Of a DNA stretch of 64,000 nt, positions 41,856 through 53,600 are shown piece by piece; the first letter of the stretch is position 1, and each line of letters begins with the position of its first letter. A program made the position numbers and the translations under genes. Source of the stretch: Pseudomonas vranovensis DSM 16006 (GTDB taxonomy: Bacteria; Pseudomonadota; Gammaproteobacteria; Pseudomonadales; Pseudomonadaceae); assembly GCF_000425805.1 (NCBI RefSeq), contig NZ_KE384454.1, forward strand, positions 62,001-126,000. The letters are read 5' to 3'. Under the pieces are notes generated by a model. That model was given only the letters and a program-made list of their open reading frames with translations. It did no database searches and was not told where the DNA came from.

Positions 41856-43952
41856 TCAAAACCCGCTCTCGCGCAGGAACACGGCCATCAGGTGCGTCAC
41901 CCCATCGGCCAGCAAGCTGCGGCGCTCGCCCTCGATTTTCAGATGCCCCCGGGTTTCGCGCAACGAGGGCAAGGGCGCATCCAGCTGAACCAAGACCTGG
42001 AACACCGCAGTCGTCGGTATCAGCGCGCTTTCATGCGCCGCCACCGCCAACGGCCCGCCATAGCGTGACGCCAACAGCCGATGGCTGAGCTGGCTGGTAC
42101 GGGTGCTGGCGATGGCCAGCACCTGTCCGCTTACCGGCGCGGGCTGCCCATCGGCATAAAAACGCACCCGGCCACCCTGCACCAGGCGATGCACTTTGTC
42201 CTGGTCGACATAGGCATCGACCTGCCAGTGGCGCGGGTCGATCAATACCCCCAGGGCTTCCTGGCGACCCACCCACTGCCCTGGCCGCCAATCAGGGTTG
42301 ACGTCCAGCCATTGCCCTTCAAACGGTGCCTGCAGGTTGAGGCGGGCGATTTCCGAACGCGCCGAACGCGCTTCTTCGTATTGCACGCGCAAACGCTCAC
42401 GGGTCGCTGCCTGTTCGGCAAGCCCGCCCGGCTCGGCCAGCAGGCCGCCCAGGCGCGCCTGGTAGCTGCGCGCATTGGCTTCGCTGCTCTGCAGGCGCGA
42501 GGCGATGTCGGGCTCGTCCAGTACCACCAGGGTTTCCCCGGCCTTGACTGTACCCTCGCCACGCACCGACTGCAGGCGGGCAGGATAGGGCGCATATACC
42601 CGCAGCTGATGTTCTGCACGGGCCACGCCCACGGCGTCGATCTGGCTGCGCCAAGGCACTGCCAGCAGCAGCAACAGCGCTGCCAGCAGGCCATAGAATA
42701 CCCACCGCCGGCGCTGCGGCACGGCGCTGCGCTGGGCGTACCAATGCTTGAGTTCACGCCAGATCGGCATGGCGATAAACCAGGACAGTTCCACTACCAA
42801 CAGTACGATCCCCAGCAATTTGAAAAAGAACAGGTACACCGCCAGGGCAATCCCCAGGAACAGCACCAGCCGGTAGGCCCAGGTGAGAAAGGCAAAGGTC
42901 ACCAGCAGGCGGCGCTTGCTGGCCGGAAAGTGTTCCGGCCAGGGTTCGTCCAGGCCCAGCAGGTTGCGGCGCAGGCTGACCCGGGCCAGTGCCGAGGCGC
43001 GTTCGTGCAGGTTGGGAAAATCCAGCAGGTCGGAGAGGATGAAGTAGCCGTCAAAACGCATGAATGGGCTGGCATTGAGGGCCAGAGACAGCACCCAACT
43101 GGTGGTCGCCAGGTACAGCAGGGCATTGCGCAGCGGGCCTGGGTCGCACAGGGCCCAGCCCAAGGTGCTCAGGCCTGCCAGTGACAGCTCGGTGATGATC
43201 CCCGCGGCGGCGATGGCCAGGCGTTGCTGCGACTTGCGCAATTTCCAGCTTTCACCGGTGTCGGTGTAGAGCATGGGCCAGAGCACCACGAAGGCAATGC
43301 CCATGTGACCCACTTTCAGCCCAAGGCGGGTTGCCACCAGGGCATGACCAAGCTCGTGCAAGGTCTTGGCGACCATCAGGGCCAGGGCAAAGCTGAGCAG
43401 CCCTTCGACCGAGAATGACTCGACCACGTCGTGGACGAAGGTGTCCCACTGGTGCAGCACCAAAATGATCCCCAGCACGCTCAAGGCAATGACCACCAGT
43501 GCCGTGAGCGGGCTGAACAGCCAGCCCAGTGACTGGGCCAGGTGCTGCAGGTGGTGTTGCGGGCGCACCAGCGGGATACGGAAGAACAAATAGTGATGCA
43601 GCCACCAGCGCCAGCTCAGCCAGGTACGCTCTTCGCCGCGTGCCTTGAGCCGTTCCAGCGCCTCGGGGCCCGCGCGCAGCAGTTGGTGCTGTTCAAGGAA
43701 GGCCTGGAACCCCAGCACCTGATCGACGTCGGGTTTGAGGGCCGTCTGCTCGGCAATCTGGGTGCTGACCTGGCGTGGTGTCTGGCCCCAGCGCAGCAGG
43801 CACTCGAACTCCAGCCAGCCAATCCGGTAAAAGCGGTTGATCACCGTGTCCTGGATCACCCAGGCCGGCTCGCCGTTGCTGCCCTCGGACGCCTCGCTCA
43901 GGCGCAGGTCTTCACGCAGGGGCGGCAACGGCAGGTCGGCGGGCTCGCGCAT
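41856..43952 (-). CDS. Site-2 protease (M50) domain fused to an HlyD-type adaptor
   Basis: 698 residues in four parts. First is a cytoplasmic PqqD/winged-helix-like segment (about 28-100: VIQDTVINRFYRIGWLEFE). Next is an M50 membrane metalloprotease core with the zinc site HELGH (His199, Glu200, His203) and Asp301 in RFDGYF. Further membrane helices reach to about 435. Last is a periplasmic HlyD half (RVYAPYPARLQSVRGEGTV, then APFEGQWLDVNPDWRPG). All zinc ligands are intact. The start overlaps the preceding gene by one base (TAATG). It is the last gene of the giant-protein operon and may process, release or help export that protein. It could instead be a non-proteolytic membrane scaffold. Confidence 0.88.
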   Translation of the reverse strand: MREPADLPLPPLREDLRLSEASEGSNGEPAWVIQDTVINRFYRIGWLEFECLLRWGQTPRQVSTQIAEQTALKPDVDQVLGFQAFLEQHQLLRAGPEALERLKARGEERTWLSWRWWLHHYLFFRIPLVRPQHHLQHLAQSLGWLFSPLTALVVIALSVLGIILVLHQWDTFVHDVVESFSVEGLLSFALALMVAKTLHELGHALVATRLGLKVGHMGIAFVVLWPMLYTDTGESWKLRKSQQRLAIAAAGIITELSLAGLSTLGWALCDPGPLRNALLYLATTSWVLSLALNASPFMRFDGYFILSDLLDFPNLHERASALARVSLRRNLLGLDEPWPEHFPASKRRLLVTFAFLTWAYRLVLFLGIALAVYLFFFKLLGIVLLVVELSWFIAMPIWRELKHWYAQRSAVPQRRRWVFYGLLAALLLLLAVPWRSQIDAVGVARAEHQLRVYAPYPARLQSVRGEGTVKAGETLVVLDEPDIASRLQSSEANARSYQARLGGLLAEPGGLAEQAATRERLRVQYEEARSARSEIARLNLQAPFEGQWLDVNPDWRPGQWVGRQEALGVLIDPRHWQVDAYVDQDKVHRLVQGGRVRFYADGQPAPVSGQVLAIASTRTSQLSHRLLASRYGGPLAVAAHESALIPTTAVFQVLVQLDAPLPSLRETRGHLKIEGERRSLLADGVTHLMAVFLRESGF

Positions 43953-45298
43953 TACAGGCCACTCCAGGCACGTACCGCTGCGATCGGGCGGCGCAGCAGG
44001 TAGTAGCCGAGCATGACCCGGCCGCCATACAGCTTGGCGGTGCCATGCAGGCCCAGGCGAGCATGCTCCGAAGCGTCGTCGATGCTCGCCAGCAGCCGAT
44101 AGGCGACCACATTGTCGTCGGTACTACGGGCCTGGTAGCTGGTCTCGAGGATCTTGCCCTTGAGCGGTGTCAGGGGGTAGGCGGTCAGAAACAACGTCAC
44201 CTCGGCCCCGGGTTCCAGGGCGATGGCGTCGGCCACCGGCAGTTGGATGAGCATCGCCGGTTGCGCAGGGTCGGCCACCTGCATGATGCGCTCGCCGGTG
44301 ACTACCGGTTTGCCCAGCCAGTCGTTGGGGTCGCTGAACACCGCGACGCCATTGCGTGGCGCCAGCACCCGGGTGCGCTTGAGCTGGGCCTGGACCGCTG
44401 CCAGTTCGGCCCGGCGCTGGCGAGCGCGGCCTTCGAGCAGGGTCAGCTCGCCTTTGCTTTGCGGGTTGTCGAAGGCGCGCTGGCTGGCTGCCGACAGTTC
44501 GGCATCGGCCACCGCGACCTCCTTGCCAAGTACTTCGGCGCGGCTGCGCAGGGTGGTCTCATCGAGGGAGAACAAGGGTGTCCCCACTTCGACCACCTGG
44601 TTGGGTCGTACCTGGATCTGGTCGATCACGCCATCAATGGGGGAACTGATGATCTGTGCCTGGCGCGAGACGATTTCGGCCGGTGCCAATGCGCTCTGGC
44701 GCACCGGCAACAGCAACAACAGCCCCAGCGCCGCCACTAGCAGCAGGCCCTGGCGCCGGCTCAGGCCCCAGCGAAACAGCCGGCGTTGACGGCTCAGCGC
44801 CGTCCAGCAGTAACCCCAGGTGTCGAGCAGTGTAGGCAGGGCCTGTTGCATTGGTGCAGGCGGCGCCTGCTCCAGCAACAGCAGCAAGATACCCAGGCGC
44901 TCACCGTCGCGAGCGTGTACCGGCAGGCACCACAACCCTTCGGGCCACCATTCATCCCAGCCGTCGGCGATGTCTGCGGGCGGTGGCACGCTGTTGCGAG
45001 TCAGCCACACAGGCGCGGCATCGGGCACCTGGCTTGCAACCCAGCGACTGGCCCGCTGCAACCAGACCAGGTAGGGCGAATCTTCGCTGGGGCGAGTCAG
45101 GCCCGAGACCTGCAGCAGCTCAAGGCGCTTGCCGCGCTGGGCGAACACCAGGGCCTGGTGGAACGCCAACAGCGGGTACAGGTCGTTGGCCATGGAGAAG
45201 CTCAGGGCATTGAGCGAGTCGGCCTGCAAGGCACGGTCTCGCAAGGCCCCCAGCTGCAGCAGCAGGTTCAGCGGCGGGGGCGATTCACTCATGGTCAT
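43952..45298 (-). CDS. HlyD-family adaptor with a GAF-like cytoplasmic domain
   Basis: 448 residues: an N-terminal cytoplasmic domain of about 170 residues with a GAF-like pattern (LLAFHQALVFAQRGKRLELLQVSG), a membrane helix at about 180-197 (LLLVAALGLLLLLP), then a periplasmic adaptor with lipoyl halves (QIISSPIDGVIDQIQVRPNQ and RTRVLAPRNGVAVFSD) around a short helical hairpin. Two ATGs (45298, 45292) are possible and neither has a clear ribosome-binding site, which fits translational coupling with the upstream gene (14-nt overlap). Confidence 0.88.
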   Translation of the reverse strand: MTMSESPPPLNLLLQLGALRDRALQADSLNALSFSMANDLYPLLAFHQALVFAQRGKRLELLQVSGLTRPSEDSPYLVWLQRASRWVASQVPDAAPVWLTRNSVPPPADIADGWDEWWPEGLWCLPVHARDGERLGILLLLLEQAPPAPMQQALPTLLDTWGYCWTALSRQRRLFRWGLSRRQGLLLVAALGLLLLLPVRQSALAPAEIVSRQAQIISSPIDGVIDQIQVRPNQVVEVGTPLFSLDETTLRSRAEVLGKEVAVADAELSAASQRAFDNPQSKGELTLLEGRARQRRAELAAVQAQLKRTRVLAPRNGVAVFSDPNDWLGKPVVTGERIMQVADPAQPAMLIQLPVADAIALEPGAEVTLFLTAYPLTPLKGKILETSYQARSTDDNVVAYRLLASIDDASEHARLGLHGTAKLYGGRVMLGYYLLRRPIAAVRAWSGL

Positions 45299-46067
45299 CG
45301 GGGAACCGCGCCGTGCCGCTCATGCCGGCAATCAATTCGGGGTACTTGTTATCGAGCTGGGCTTCGAGCTCGACGGTCTGCGCCACGGCATCGACCCGGG
45401 CGTTGATGACGCTGATATGTGCCGGGTACTGCTTGCCGGTTTCAACGATGTTCACCTCCAGGGGCATGCCGGGCTTGAGGTGCTTCAAACGGGTGGAGGG
45501 CACGTTCAGGCGCACCTTGAGGTCGCCATCGCTGACCAGGTCGAACAACGGCGTGCCGGCACTCACGGTCTGGTAGGGCTTTACATGGACCTTGGCGACT
45601 CGCCCGGCAAACGGCGCCAACACCTGACAATAGCTGCTTTGCGCGGCGGCCATGGCCTGGGCGCCGTCGGCCTTCTGTACTTCGGTATTGGCCATCGACA
45701 CTTCAAGATCGCCCACCGCATCGAGTTTGCGCAGGCTTTTCTTGGCGTCCAGGTTCTGCCGGGCCATGGCCAGTTCGGCGGCGGCCACCTTGGCCCGGGC
45801 CTGGGCTTCGCTGCAATTGAACCGCGCCAGCGGGGCAGACTTGGCCACGCGCTGGCCAAAGCTGCCGCGGAGCTCGGTCAGGGTCCCGGCCATCTGGCTC
45901 GACAGGGTGGTTTCCAGCTCCGGGGCCAGCAACACGCGAATGGTCGCGGCCTCGTCCAGGGGCGGCGGCACATGGGTGGCCTGGGGGGCGTCTTCGGCCC
46001 AGGCGGGCAGGGCAGTGGCGAGCGACAACAGAATCATCACGGCAGATTCACAAGCTCGGTTGGGCAT
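45285..46067 (-). CDS. Periplasmic adaptor subunit (RND/HlyD type)
   Basis: 260 residues with a cleavable signal peptide (ILLSLATALPAWA, about residue 25). Lipoyl-like halves read SSQMAGTLTELRGSFGQRV and LAPFAGRVAKVHVKPYQTV around an alpha-hairpin, and a beta-barrel follows. It lacks a membrane anchor. The ATG at 46067 has AAGGAA upstream and lies inside the end of the TolC-family gene (20-nt overlap). It likely bridges the inner-membrane HlyD proteins and the outer-membrane channel. Confidence 0.88.
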   Translation of the reverse strand: MPNRACESAVMILLSLATALPAWAEDAPQATHVPPPLDEAATIRVLLAPELETTLSSQMAGTLTELRGSFGQRVAKSAPLARFNCSEAQARAKVAAAELAMARQNLDAKKSLRKLDAVGDLEVSMANTEVQKADGAQAMAAAQSSYCQVLAPFAGRVAKVHVKPYQTVSAGTPLFDLVSDGDLKVRLNVPSTRLKHLKPGMPLEVNIVETGKQYPAHISVINARVDAVAQTVELEAQLDNKYPELIAGMSGTARFPDDHE

Positions 46068-47583
46068 AAGGCGTTCCTTGCTGGGTGACGAGCAGGCGTT
46101 TTTGTTCCTGTTCATTGAGGGTGCGGTGAATCTCGTTGGCCAGGGTCTTTACGTCGTGCTTGTCGATCTCGGCCGGCAGGATGTCCAGGCCGATGGAGTT
46201 GTACAACCGGCCCCAGGCCGCCTGGGCACTGGAGAACGCCGCCTCGCGCTGGTAGCGCGAGAGCAGGTAGCGACCTTCGGCGCGGATCAGCTCGAGCTCC
46301 GATCCCAGGTTGTTGCGCTGCGCGGCCTGGGCGTAGTTGAGCAGACTCTGGTCGACGCGCAGGCTTTCATCGGAGAACGTCACCTCCTGGCGTGCCAGCT
46401 GATAGCGCAGGGCGCCTACCCGAACCTGGGTGAGAATGGCCATCGACAGGGCGATCCGACGCATGTCGTCGGTGTTGCCTTGTGACGCCTGGGCAGCGTT
46501 GAGCGAGGGCAGTTGCAGCAGCTTGAGCAGGTTCATCGACACCTGCAGGCCGGTGGCATTCCAGTGGCTGTTGTAGGCCAGGGAGTTGGAGTCATAGCGG
46601 TAGCCGTAGTCGAACGTGACGTTGGGCCACAGTTGCGCCTTGGCAATTTTCAGGTCCTTCTCGTTGACCCGCTTGCGGTACCACTCTTCCATGATCTCCG
46701 GGCGGTTCTGCAGCGACAGCAGCTCCAGCTGGTCGATACCGGCACCGATCTGCGGCAATTGCGGCTCGGGCATGTCGGCCAGGACCATGCGGGTCTTGGG
46801 CGGCAGCGACATCAATGCCGACAGCTCGGCCTGGGCGAACTCCAGGTCCTGGCGGCGGACGGTGAGCAGGTACACCGAGTCGAGCAGGGCGCGCTGGTAG
46901 GCGAGGATCTCCTGGCGGGGCAGCAAGCCCTTGTTCTCGGCTTCGCGGGCCTGGGTCAGGGCGCGGTGGGTGCGGGCCAGCAACTGGTCCACTTCAGGCA
47001 TCAGGCGTTGCGCGGCCAGTGCGCGCCAATACGCGTTGCGCACATCCTGCAGGACGTTCTGCGCCACCTTGCGTCGGCGCTCGTCGGCCATCAGCATCTG
47101 GTCGGCCTTCTGCTGGGTGCGGTAGTAGGCCACGCCAAAGTCCAACAGGCTCCAGCTCAGGCCCAGGCCGTAGAGCGTGCGGTAGCGGTCTTCGGAGGTC
47201 GAAGGGCGCAAACTCTCTTCGCGGTCCTCGATACCGATGGAGGTACCGCCCGAGTCGTTGTTACGGCCGGCATAGCCCGCAGAGGCCACCAGGCGCGGCA
47301 ACATCTCGTGGCTGGAGACGTCGCGCAGGTCCGAGGCCAGGGCGCTTTCCATCAACTTGAGGCGGTAGTCCAGGTTGTATTTCAGCGCCCGGGCCGCCGC
47401 TTCGTAAAAGGTGATAGGCGTGGTGACCGGCTCCTGGTCACGGTACATGCGGGCCTGGTCGTCGACGATGCGCTGGCGGTTCTGCTCTTCGGTGATGGCC
47501 TGGGGTTCCAGCGACGCACAGGCACTGAGCAACAAGGCTGAAGTGAGGGCCGTAATCGTAAACCGGGTCGCATGTCTAGGCAT
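46048..47583 (-). CDS. TolC-family outer-membrane channel lipoprotein
   Basis: 511 residues. A lipoprotein signal with lipobox LLLSAC puts the acylated Cys at about residue 22. Two outer-membrane efflux protein repeats follow, with coiled-coil helices such as RTHRALTQAREAENKGLL and AQAAQRNNLGSELELIRAEG. It should form the outer-membrane exit duct for this operon. It starts 24 nt after the giant gene. The last 20 nt overlap the next gene. Confidence 0.92.
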   Translation of the reverse strand: MPRHATRFTITALTSALLLSACASLEPQAITEEQNRQRIVDDQARMYRDQEPVTTPITFYEAAARALKYNLDYRLKLMESALASDLRDVSSHEMLPRLVASAGYAGRNNDSGGTSIGIEDREESLRPSTSEDRYRTLYGLGLSWSLLDFGVAYYRTQQKADQMLMADERRRKVAQNVLQDVRNAYWRALAAQRLMPEVDQLLARTHRALTQAREAENKGLLPRQEILAYQRALLDSVYLLTVRRQDLEFAQAELSALMSLPPKTRMVLADMPEPQLPQIGAGIDQLELLSLQNRPEIMEEWYRKRVNEKDLKIAKAQLWPNVTFDYGYRYDSNSLAYNSHWNATGLQVSMNLLKLLQLPSLNAAQASQGNTDDMRRIALSMAILTQVRVGALRYQLARQEVTFSDESLRVDQSLLNYAQAAQRNNLGSELELIRAEGRYLLSRYQREAAFSSAQAAWGRLYNSIGLDILPAEIDKHDVKTLANEIHRTLNEQEQKRLLVTQQGTPYAQPSL

Positions 47584-47607
47584 ATTCAGTCCTTTGTCAA
47601 TGGCAAT

Positions 47608-50600
47608 TTATTCTGGCGTGTTGCGCCCGTGCGGGTACAAACGCTGTGCGGCGGCGTGCAGTTGCGCGGTAAAGCCGCGCGCGTTGCGGGGCTCGGCAGG
47701 GGGGTCGCTTTGCGCCGGGCCCTGGGTCAGGTGTGCGGGGTCCAGGGTGAATACCGAGGGGTCGCTGAGCAAGCCATCGGCACTGAGGCTGGTACGGCCC
47801 TGGCGGCCCAACAGCCAGGCAAGGTCCAGCTCACTCTCGCGTTGGCTGCGCTGCACGCTGTTGCTGACAAACTGGCCTTGTACCAGCCCCAGGCCGGCAC
47901 CGATGGATTCACTTTGCTGCTGGGCCACGCTTGCAAGGCGCAAGCGGCTGCCGCCGGTTTCCCAGCTGGAGAGTTCATTGAGGCGTGCGTCCCGCTCCAC
48001 CACCGGCGAGATGAAGATCGCCGGCACCACGTCCGGGATCGGCAGGCGGTTGAAGGGGTCGCCCGCCGGTCGGTCGAAAAATGAACCTGCCGGCGCTGGA
48101 ATGAACGGCGCGGCGATATCCAGGGTTATCACCAGTTCGGCCTGGTCCTGGCCGCCGGCAAGATCGCCAATGGTGTAGGTGAACACATCCTGCAGCACCT
48201 GGCCCAGGCCTGCCGCTGCCAGCACCTGTGGGTTGGTCAGGTCGATGCTGTAGGTGTAGCTGCCGTCGGCATTGAGGACCAGCGTGCCGTACAGGCCTTG
48301 CAGCGGCTGGCCAACACTGCCCGAAGCACCGCTGGCATTTTCTGCACCGGTGCGCACACCCACCACCTGCAGGCTGTCGTTGCCGTCCACATCACTGTCG
48401 TTGGGCAGCACATTGCCGCTGGTTTGCGGTGCCGGCACCTGGTCGCTGGCCAGGGCGCTGTCGTTCTGCGCCACGGGTGCGTCGTTGGCGCCCTGGATCA
48501 CCACGGTCAGGCGTGCATCGGCCGTGGCACCGGCGGAATCGCGCATGCGGTAGGTGAAGGTCTCGGAAAGTGTCTCGCCCGCAGTGCGCAAGGCCTGGAC
48601 GGTGGGGTTGCTGTTGTCGATCAGGTAGGTGTAGCTGCCATCGGCATTGAGTGTCAGCTGACCATAGCGACCGACCAGTACCTGGCCTGCGCCGACCGAT
48701 TGGCCCGCTTCGTTGCTGACGCTTTGTACCTGTTTGCTCTCACCATTGGCGACGCCGTCGACATCGGTGTCGTTGGCCAGCACATTGCCCTGGCCGTCGC
48801 TGCCCGGGCTACCGTTGGCCACACCACCGGCTTCCACGGCGATGCTGCCATCGTCCTGGGCATGGGGGGTGTCGTTGCGGCCATCGACGGTGATGGTCAA
48901 TTGGGCGGTGTCGAACGCACCCCAGAAGTCGACCAGGGTGTAGTTGAACACGTCAGTGAGGGTCTGGCCGCTGGTGCGCAGGGCCTGGACCTCGGCCAGG
49001 TTGTTGTCGAGCACATACTGCCACGTGCCGTCGGCATTGAGCGTCAGGTCACCGTAGAGGCCGCGCAAGGTGCTGCCCACGGTGCCCACGGTACCTGCAC
49101 CGGTGCTGATGCCGATGACGTGCAGGGCGTCGCCTTCCGCGTCGGTGTCGTTGTCGGTGATGACATTGCCGCTGGGGTTGATGCCGGCCTCGCTGTTGTC
49201 CAGGCCGCCGGCCTCGACGGCGGTGGCGGTGTCATCGTTGGCCACTGGCGCATCGTTGCGCCCGCGGATGATGATATTGATCTCGGCCAGGTCGTTCAGG
49301 CCACCCTGGTCGGTGACCTGATAGGTGAAGGTATCCCGCAGGAACTGCAGCGGCCCGAGGGCGAGCACCGTAGGGTTGGTGCTGTCGATGTTGTAGATGA
49401 AGCTGCCATCGGCGCCGATGATCAGCTCGCCGTAGAGCCCGGTGATCACGGTGCCATTGGTGTTGTTGGTGCCGCTGTTGACCAGGTCGAGGGTGCCGGC
49501 CGCGGCTTCGTTGCCGAAACGGACACCGCTGACGTGCTTCTGGTCGCCCTGGTCGACATCGGTGTCGTTGGGCAGCACGTTACCCGTGGGGTTGACGCTG
49601 TTGCCGTTACCATTGTCGGCCACCGCCAGGGCCAGGTCATTGCTGGCCACCGGGGCATCCCAGGCACCCTGGACGGTGATGGTCAACTGCGCGGTGTCGA
49701 GACGCCCGGCCGTGTCGCCCATGCTGTAGGTGAACTGCTCGATCAGCGATTCGCCCTGTTTCAGGCCCTGGACCGCTGCGAGGCTGTTGTTCACGACATA
49801 GGTGAAGCTGCCATCGGTGGCGATGGTCAGGGTGCCATACAGGCCATTGATCACTTGACTGCCAGTGACGACGTTGAGGATGCCGCCCGCTGCCTCGTTG
49901 CCGGTGCGGATGCCGTTGACAGTCTTGGTGTCGTTGACATCGACGTCAGTGTCGTTGGCCAGCACGTTGCCGCTGGGGTTGACCCCGGGGGTGGCGTTGA
50001 AGGTGCCTCCGGCTTCCACTGCAAGGGCGATATCGTTGACCGCCACCGGCGTGTCGTCACGGCCCTGGATGATGATGATCAGCTGTGCCGAGCTGGTAGC
50101 ACCGGCCAGGTCGCGAATGCTGTAGGTGAACGCTTCGGTCAGGGTATTGGTGGCGCCGCGCAGGGCCTGGACCTGCGGATTGTTGTTGTCCAGCACATAG
50201 GTGTAGCTGCCATCGGCGCCCAGGGTGAGGGTGCCGTAGGTGCCGACGAAAGCTCTGCCGAGGGTACCGACGTTGCTTCCCTGGGTGACCCCGGTGACGC
50301 TCAAGGCTTCGCCGAAAGCGTCGACGTCGGTGTCGTTGCCCAGCACGTTGCCACTGGGGTTGGTGCCCGGGATGTCGTTGCCCTGGCCACCGGCCTCGAT
50401 GGCCGTGGCGATGTCGTTGCGCGCGACCGGGGTGTCGTTGGCGCCATTGATGTTGATGGTCAGGGTGGCGCGGTCTTCGGCGCCGCTGGCGTCGATCACG
50501 GTGTAGCTGAACAGGTCTTGCAGGCTGTTGCCGGCACGCAGCTGTTGCACCTCGGTCATGGCATTGTCGAGGCGGTAGCTGTAGCTGCCGTCGGCGTTGA

Positions 50601-53600
50601 GGGTCAGCCAGCCATAGGCGCCACGCAGTTCGGTACCCAACGTTCCAGCGGTACCGCCCTGGCCTTCGCTGCCGGTGCGCACCGAGCTGACGGCCTGGGT
50701 TTCGCCATAGTCGATCGGGTCGGTGGGATCCTCTCCGCCGTCGACATCGGTGTCGTTGCCCAGCTCGCTGGCCGGCGGATTCTGGTGCAGGACATTGCCG
50801 CTGGGGTCCTGGCCCGGCAGATTGTTGTTCAGGCCTCCGGCTTCGACAGCGGTCGCCGTATCGTCGTTGGCCACCGGGTTGTCGTTCTGGCCACGGATGA
50901 GCACGATGATTTCGGCGCTGTCGGTCTCGGGGGTAGCCCCGACGCCGTCGCTGATGGTGTAGGTAAAGCGCTCGAGCAACAGGTCGCTGTTCAAGCGCAG
51001 TGCCTGGACCGCAGCATTGGAGTTGTCCAGCACATAGGTGTAGGTGCCATCCGGGTTGATGGTCAGGGTGCCGTACAGGCCGACCACCTGGGTGCCGCCC
51101 GGCAGCACCGCCACTGTCGTGCCGGTCTGGTCCTCGGCGCCGGCACGGATCTCGGTCACGGTCAGTGGGTCGCCGTCCGGGTCGAAGGCATTGGCGGTGG
51201 CATCGCCTGACGGGTTGACCCCAAGCGTTTGGTTATCGACACCACCGGCTTCGGTCGCCAGCGCGACGACGTTCTGCGCCACGGGCGGGTCGTTGACCCC
51301 GCGCACGGTAATGACCAACTGCGCCACGTCGGTGAGGCCGGCGTTGTCGGTGATCTGGTAGGTGAACACTTCGGTCAGCGTATCGCCTGGGGGCAGGCCC
51401 TGTACGGTGAGGTTATCGCTGTCCACGTCATAGAAAAACGAGCCGTCGGCGCCAATGCGCAAGGTACCGTAGAGCCCGTTGATCACCGTGCCATTGGCCT
51501 GGGTGGTGTCGGCATCGACATCCGTGAGGATGTCGACCAGCGGATCGTAGTCGTTCTCGGTTTTGGCGATCACGCCGGTGACTACCAGCTCGCTGCTGGG
51601 CCGGTCGGTGCGGTCGACGTCCAGGTCAACGCCGTTGCCGCCCGGCTGATCGATGGTGCCTGGCCGGCTGGGAAACAGGATCACATTGCCGCTGGGGTTG
51701 CTCTCCTGGGCGTTGCCGTTGGTGGAGGCCGCCTGGGCCGCAGCCTGGTCGTCGCTGGCCACGGGGTTGTCGTTGGCGCCCTGGATCACGATGCGCAGTT
51801 GGGCGACATCGTCCAGCCCGGCCGTGTCGTCGAGCCGGTAGCTGAAGAATTCGATCAACTGATCACCCGCCACCAGGCGCTGCACGGCGGTGTTGTCGTT
51901 GTTGACTTCGTAGCGGTAGCTGCCGTCGGCGTTGATGAAAAGGGTGCCGTAGGTGCCGTTGATTTCGGTTTCTGCACCCGCTGCCACGAGATCGAAGTCC
52001 CCGGCGGCAGACTCACGCAAATGGCGTATGCCGATAACGGTCCGGGTCTCGCCGTTGGCGTCGCTGTCGACGTCGGTGTCGTTGTCGAGCACATTGCCTT
52101 CGGCATTCTGGCCACCGAGCGTGTTGCCGACTCCGCCGGCCTCGATGGCGATACCTTCATCATCCACGCCCACCGGCGTGTCGTTGGCGCCATTGATGGT
52201 GACGACCAGGGTCGTGGTGCTGGTAGCGCCGATGATGTCGGAGATCACATAGGTGAAGTTTTCCGTTAGGGTCTGGCCGGCCAGGCGCAGGGCCTGGACG
52301 TCGGCATTGTTGTTGTCGACAAAGTACTGGTAGGAGCCGTTGGTCCCGATCAGCAATTGGCCGTACTGGCCGATCACCACGACGGTGCCGTTGACCGGCA
52401 GTGTCTGTTGGGTCAATGGCGTGCGGCCAGCCGAAAGCACCCGCAGCTGGTCGGCGTTGGTGGCGATATCGACATCGGTGTCATTGGTCAGCACGTTGCC
52501 CCGCGGGTCGATACCGGCCACCGCGTTGTTGGTACCGCCGGCCTCCACGGCGGTGATGGTGTCGGGTACCGCCACCGGTGTGTCGTTCACGGCAGCAAGG
52601 ATGATCTGCAGGCTGTCCTGGTCAGTGAGCGCATCGCCAGCGGTGCCAGGGATGCCGTCGCCATCGGCGTCGCCAAAGTTGCCCTGGTCGTTGCTGAGCA
52701 CGGTCAGCGTGTCGGTGCCGTTGAAGTTGGCATTGCCCAGGTACATCAGGTTGGCCAGGGCCAGGTTGAGGTCGGCGAGGTTGCCGGTCAGGGTCATGCT
52801 GGCACTGTTGCTGCCGGTGACCGTCACACCCGACGGCGTGGTGCTCAGCGACAGGGTGCCGTGCAGCACGTTCAAGGTGATGGTCAGGGTGCGGTCGTTG
52901 ATAGCGGGATCGCGGTCGGCGTCGGCATCGCTGACGCTGATGCCGGTGATCGCCAGGGGGATGTCTTCCTGGCCGTTCTGGGTGCCCGGCAGGTTGTTGA
53001 CCGGCGCATCGTTCTGCTCCACGAAGCCTGCGTCGGCGATGCCGGTGCCGGCATCGGCCAGGGTGACGTTGATCTGACCTACCGCGGTATCGGCGTCACT
53101 GTCGATGCGTACGCGCAAATCACCCACAGGCTGCGGGTAGTTGATCAGGCCGGTGGGTACATCGATGCGGAACACGCCCGCCGGCAGTACGCCGAAGCGG
53201 TACTGGCCGGTGGCATCGGTCACGGTGCTGAACTGCAGGTTGTCGGCGGTGGTGTCGAGCAGGCCGTCCACGCCGGCCCAGGTCAGGATCACGGTTTGCC
53301 CGGCAAGGCCAGGGCCGTCGGGAGCAATGCTGGTGTCGGCGGAGCTGGTGTCGTCCCACAGGGTGCCGCTGATCACGCCAAGCCCTGCGTTGTCGCGCAG
53401 GATGTACTGGTTGGGGCCGGTGCCGCTGCCGGTACGCTCGCCATCGACCTGGCCATCGACACCGACGCTGGAGCCGGCGAAGCTGCTGAAGTCTTCAGGC
53501 AGGCTGCTCCAGGTCAGGGTCGCATCGCTGCTGGCGATGATCTGCGCGTTGGGCAGGGTTACCTGGTACACCACGCTGACCTGGGCGCCGACATCCAGCT

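Noticed and set aside
47608..48110. RTX repeats or a classic type I secretion signal at the C-terminus of the giant protein
   Set aside because: No GGxGxDxxx nonapeptide is present, and the tail (166 residues, charged and Gln-rich) shows no recognisable type I signal.
48110..52600. CRISPR array (regular repeats)
   Set aside because: The repeats are long, divergent, protein-coding VCBS units; no short identical repeats with unique spacers and no cas genes exist in the window.
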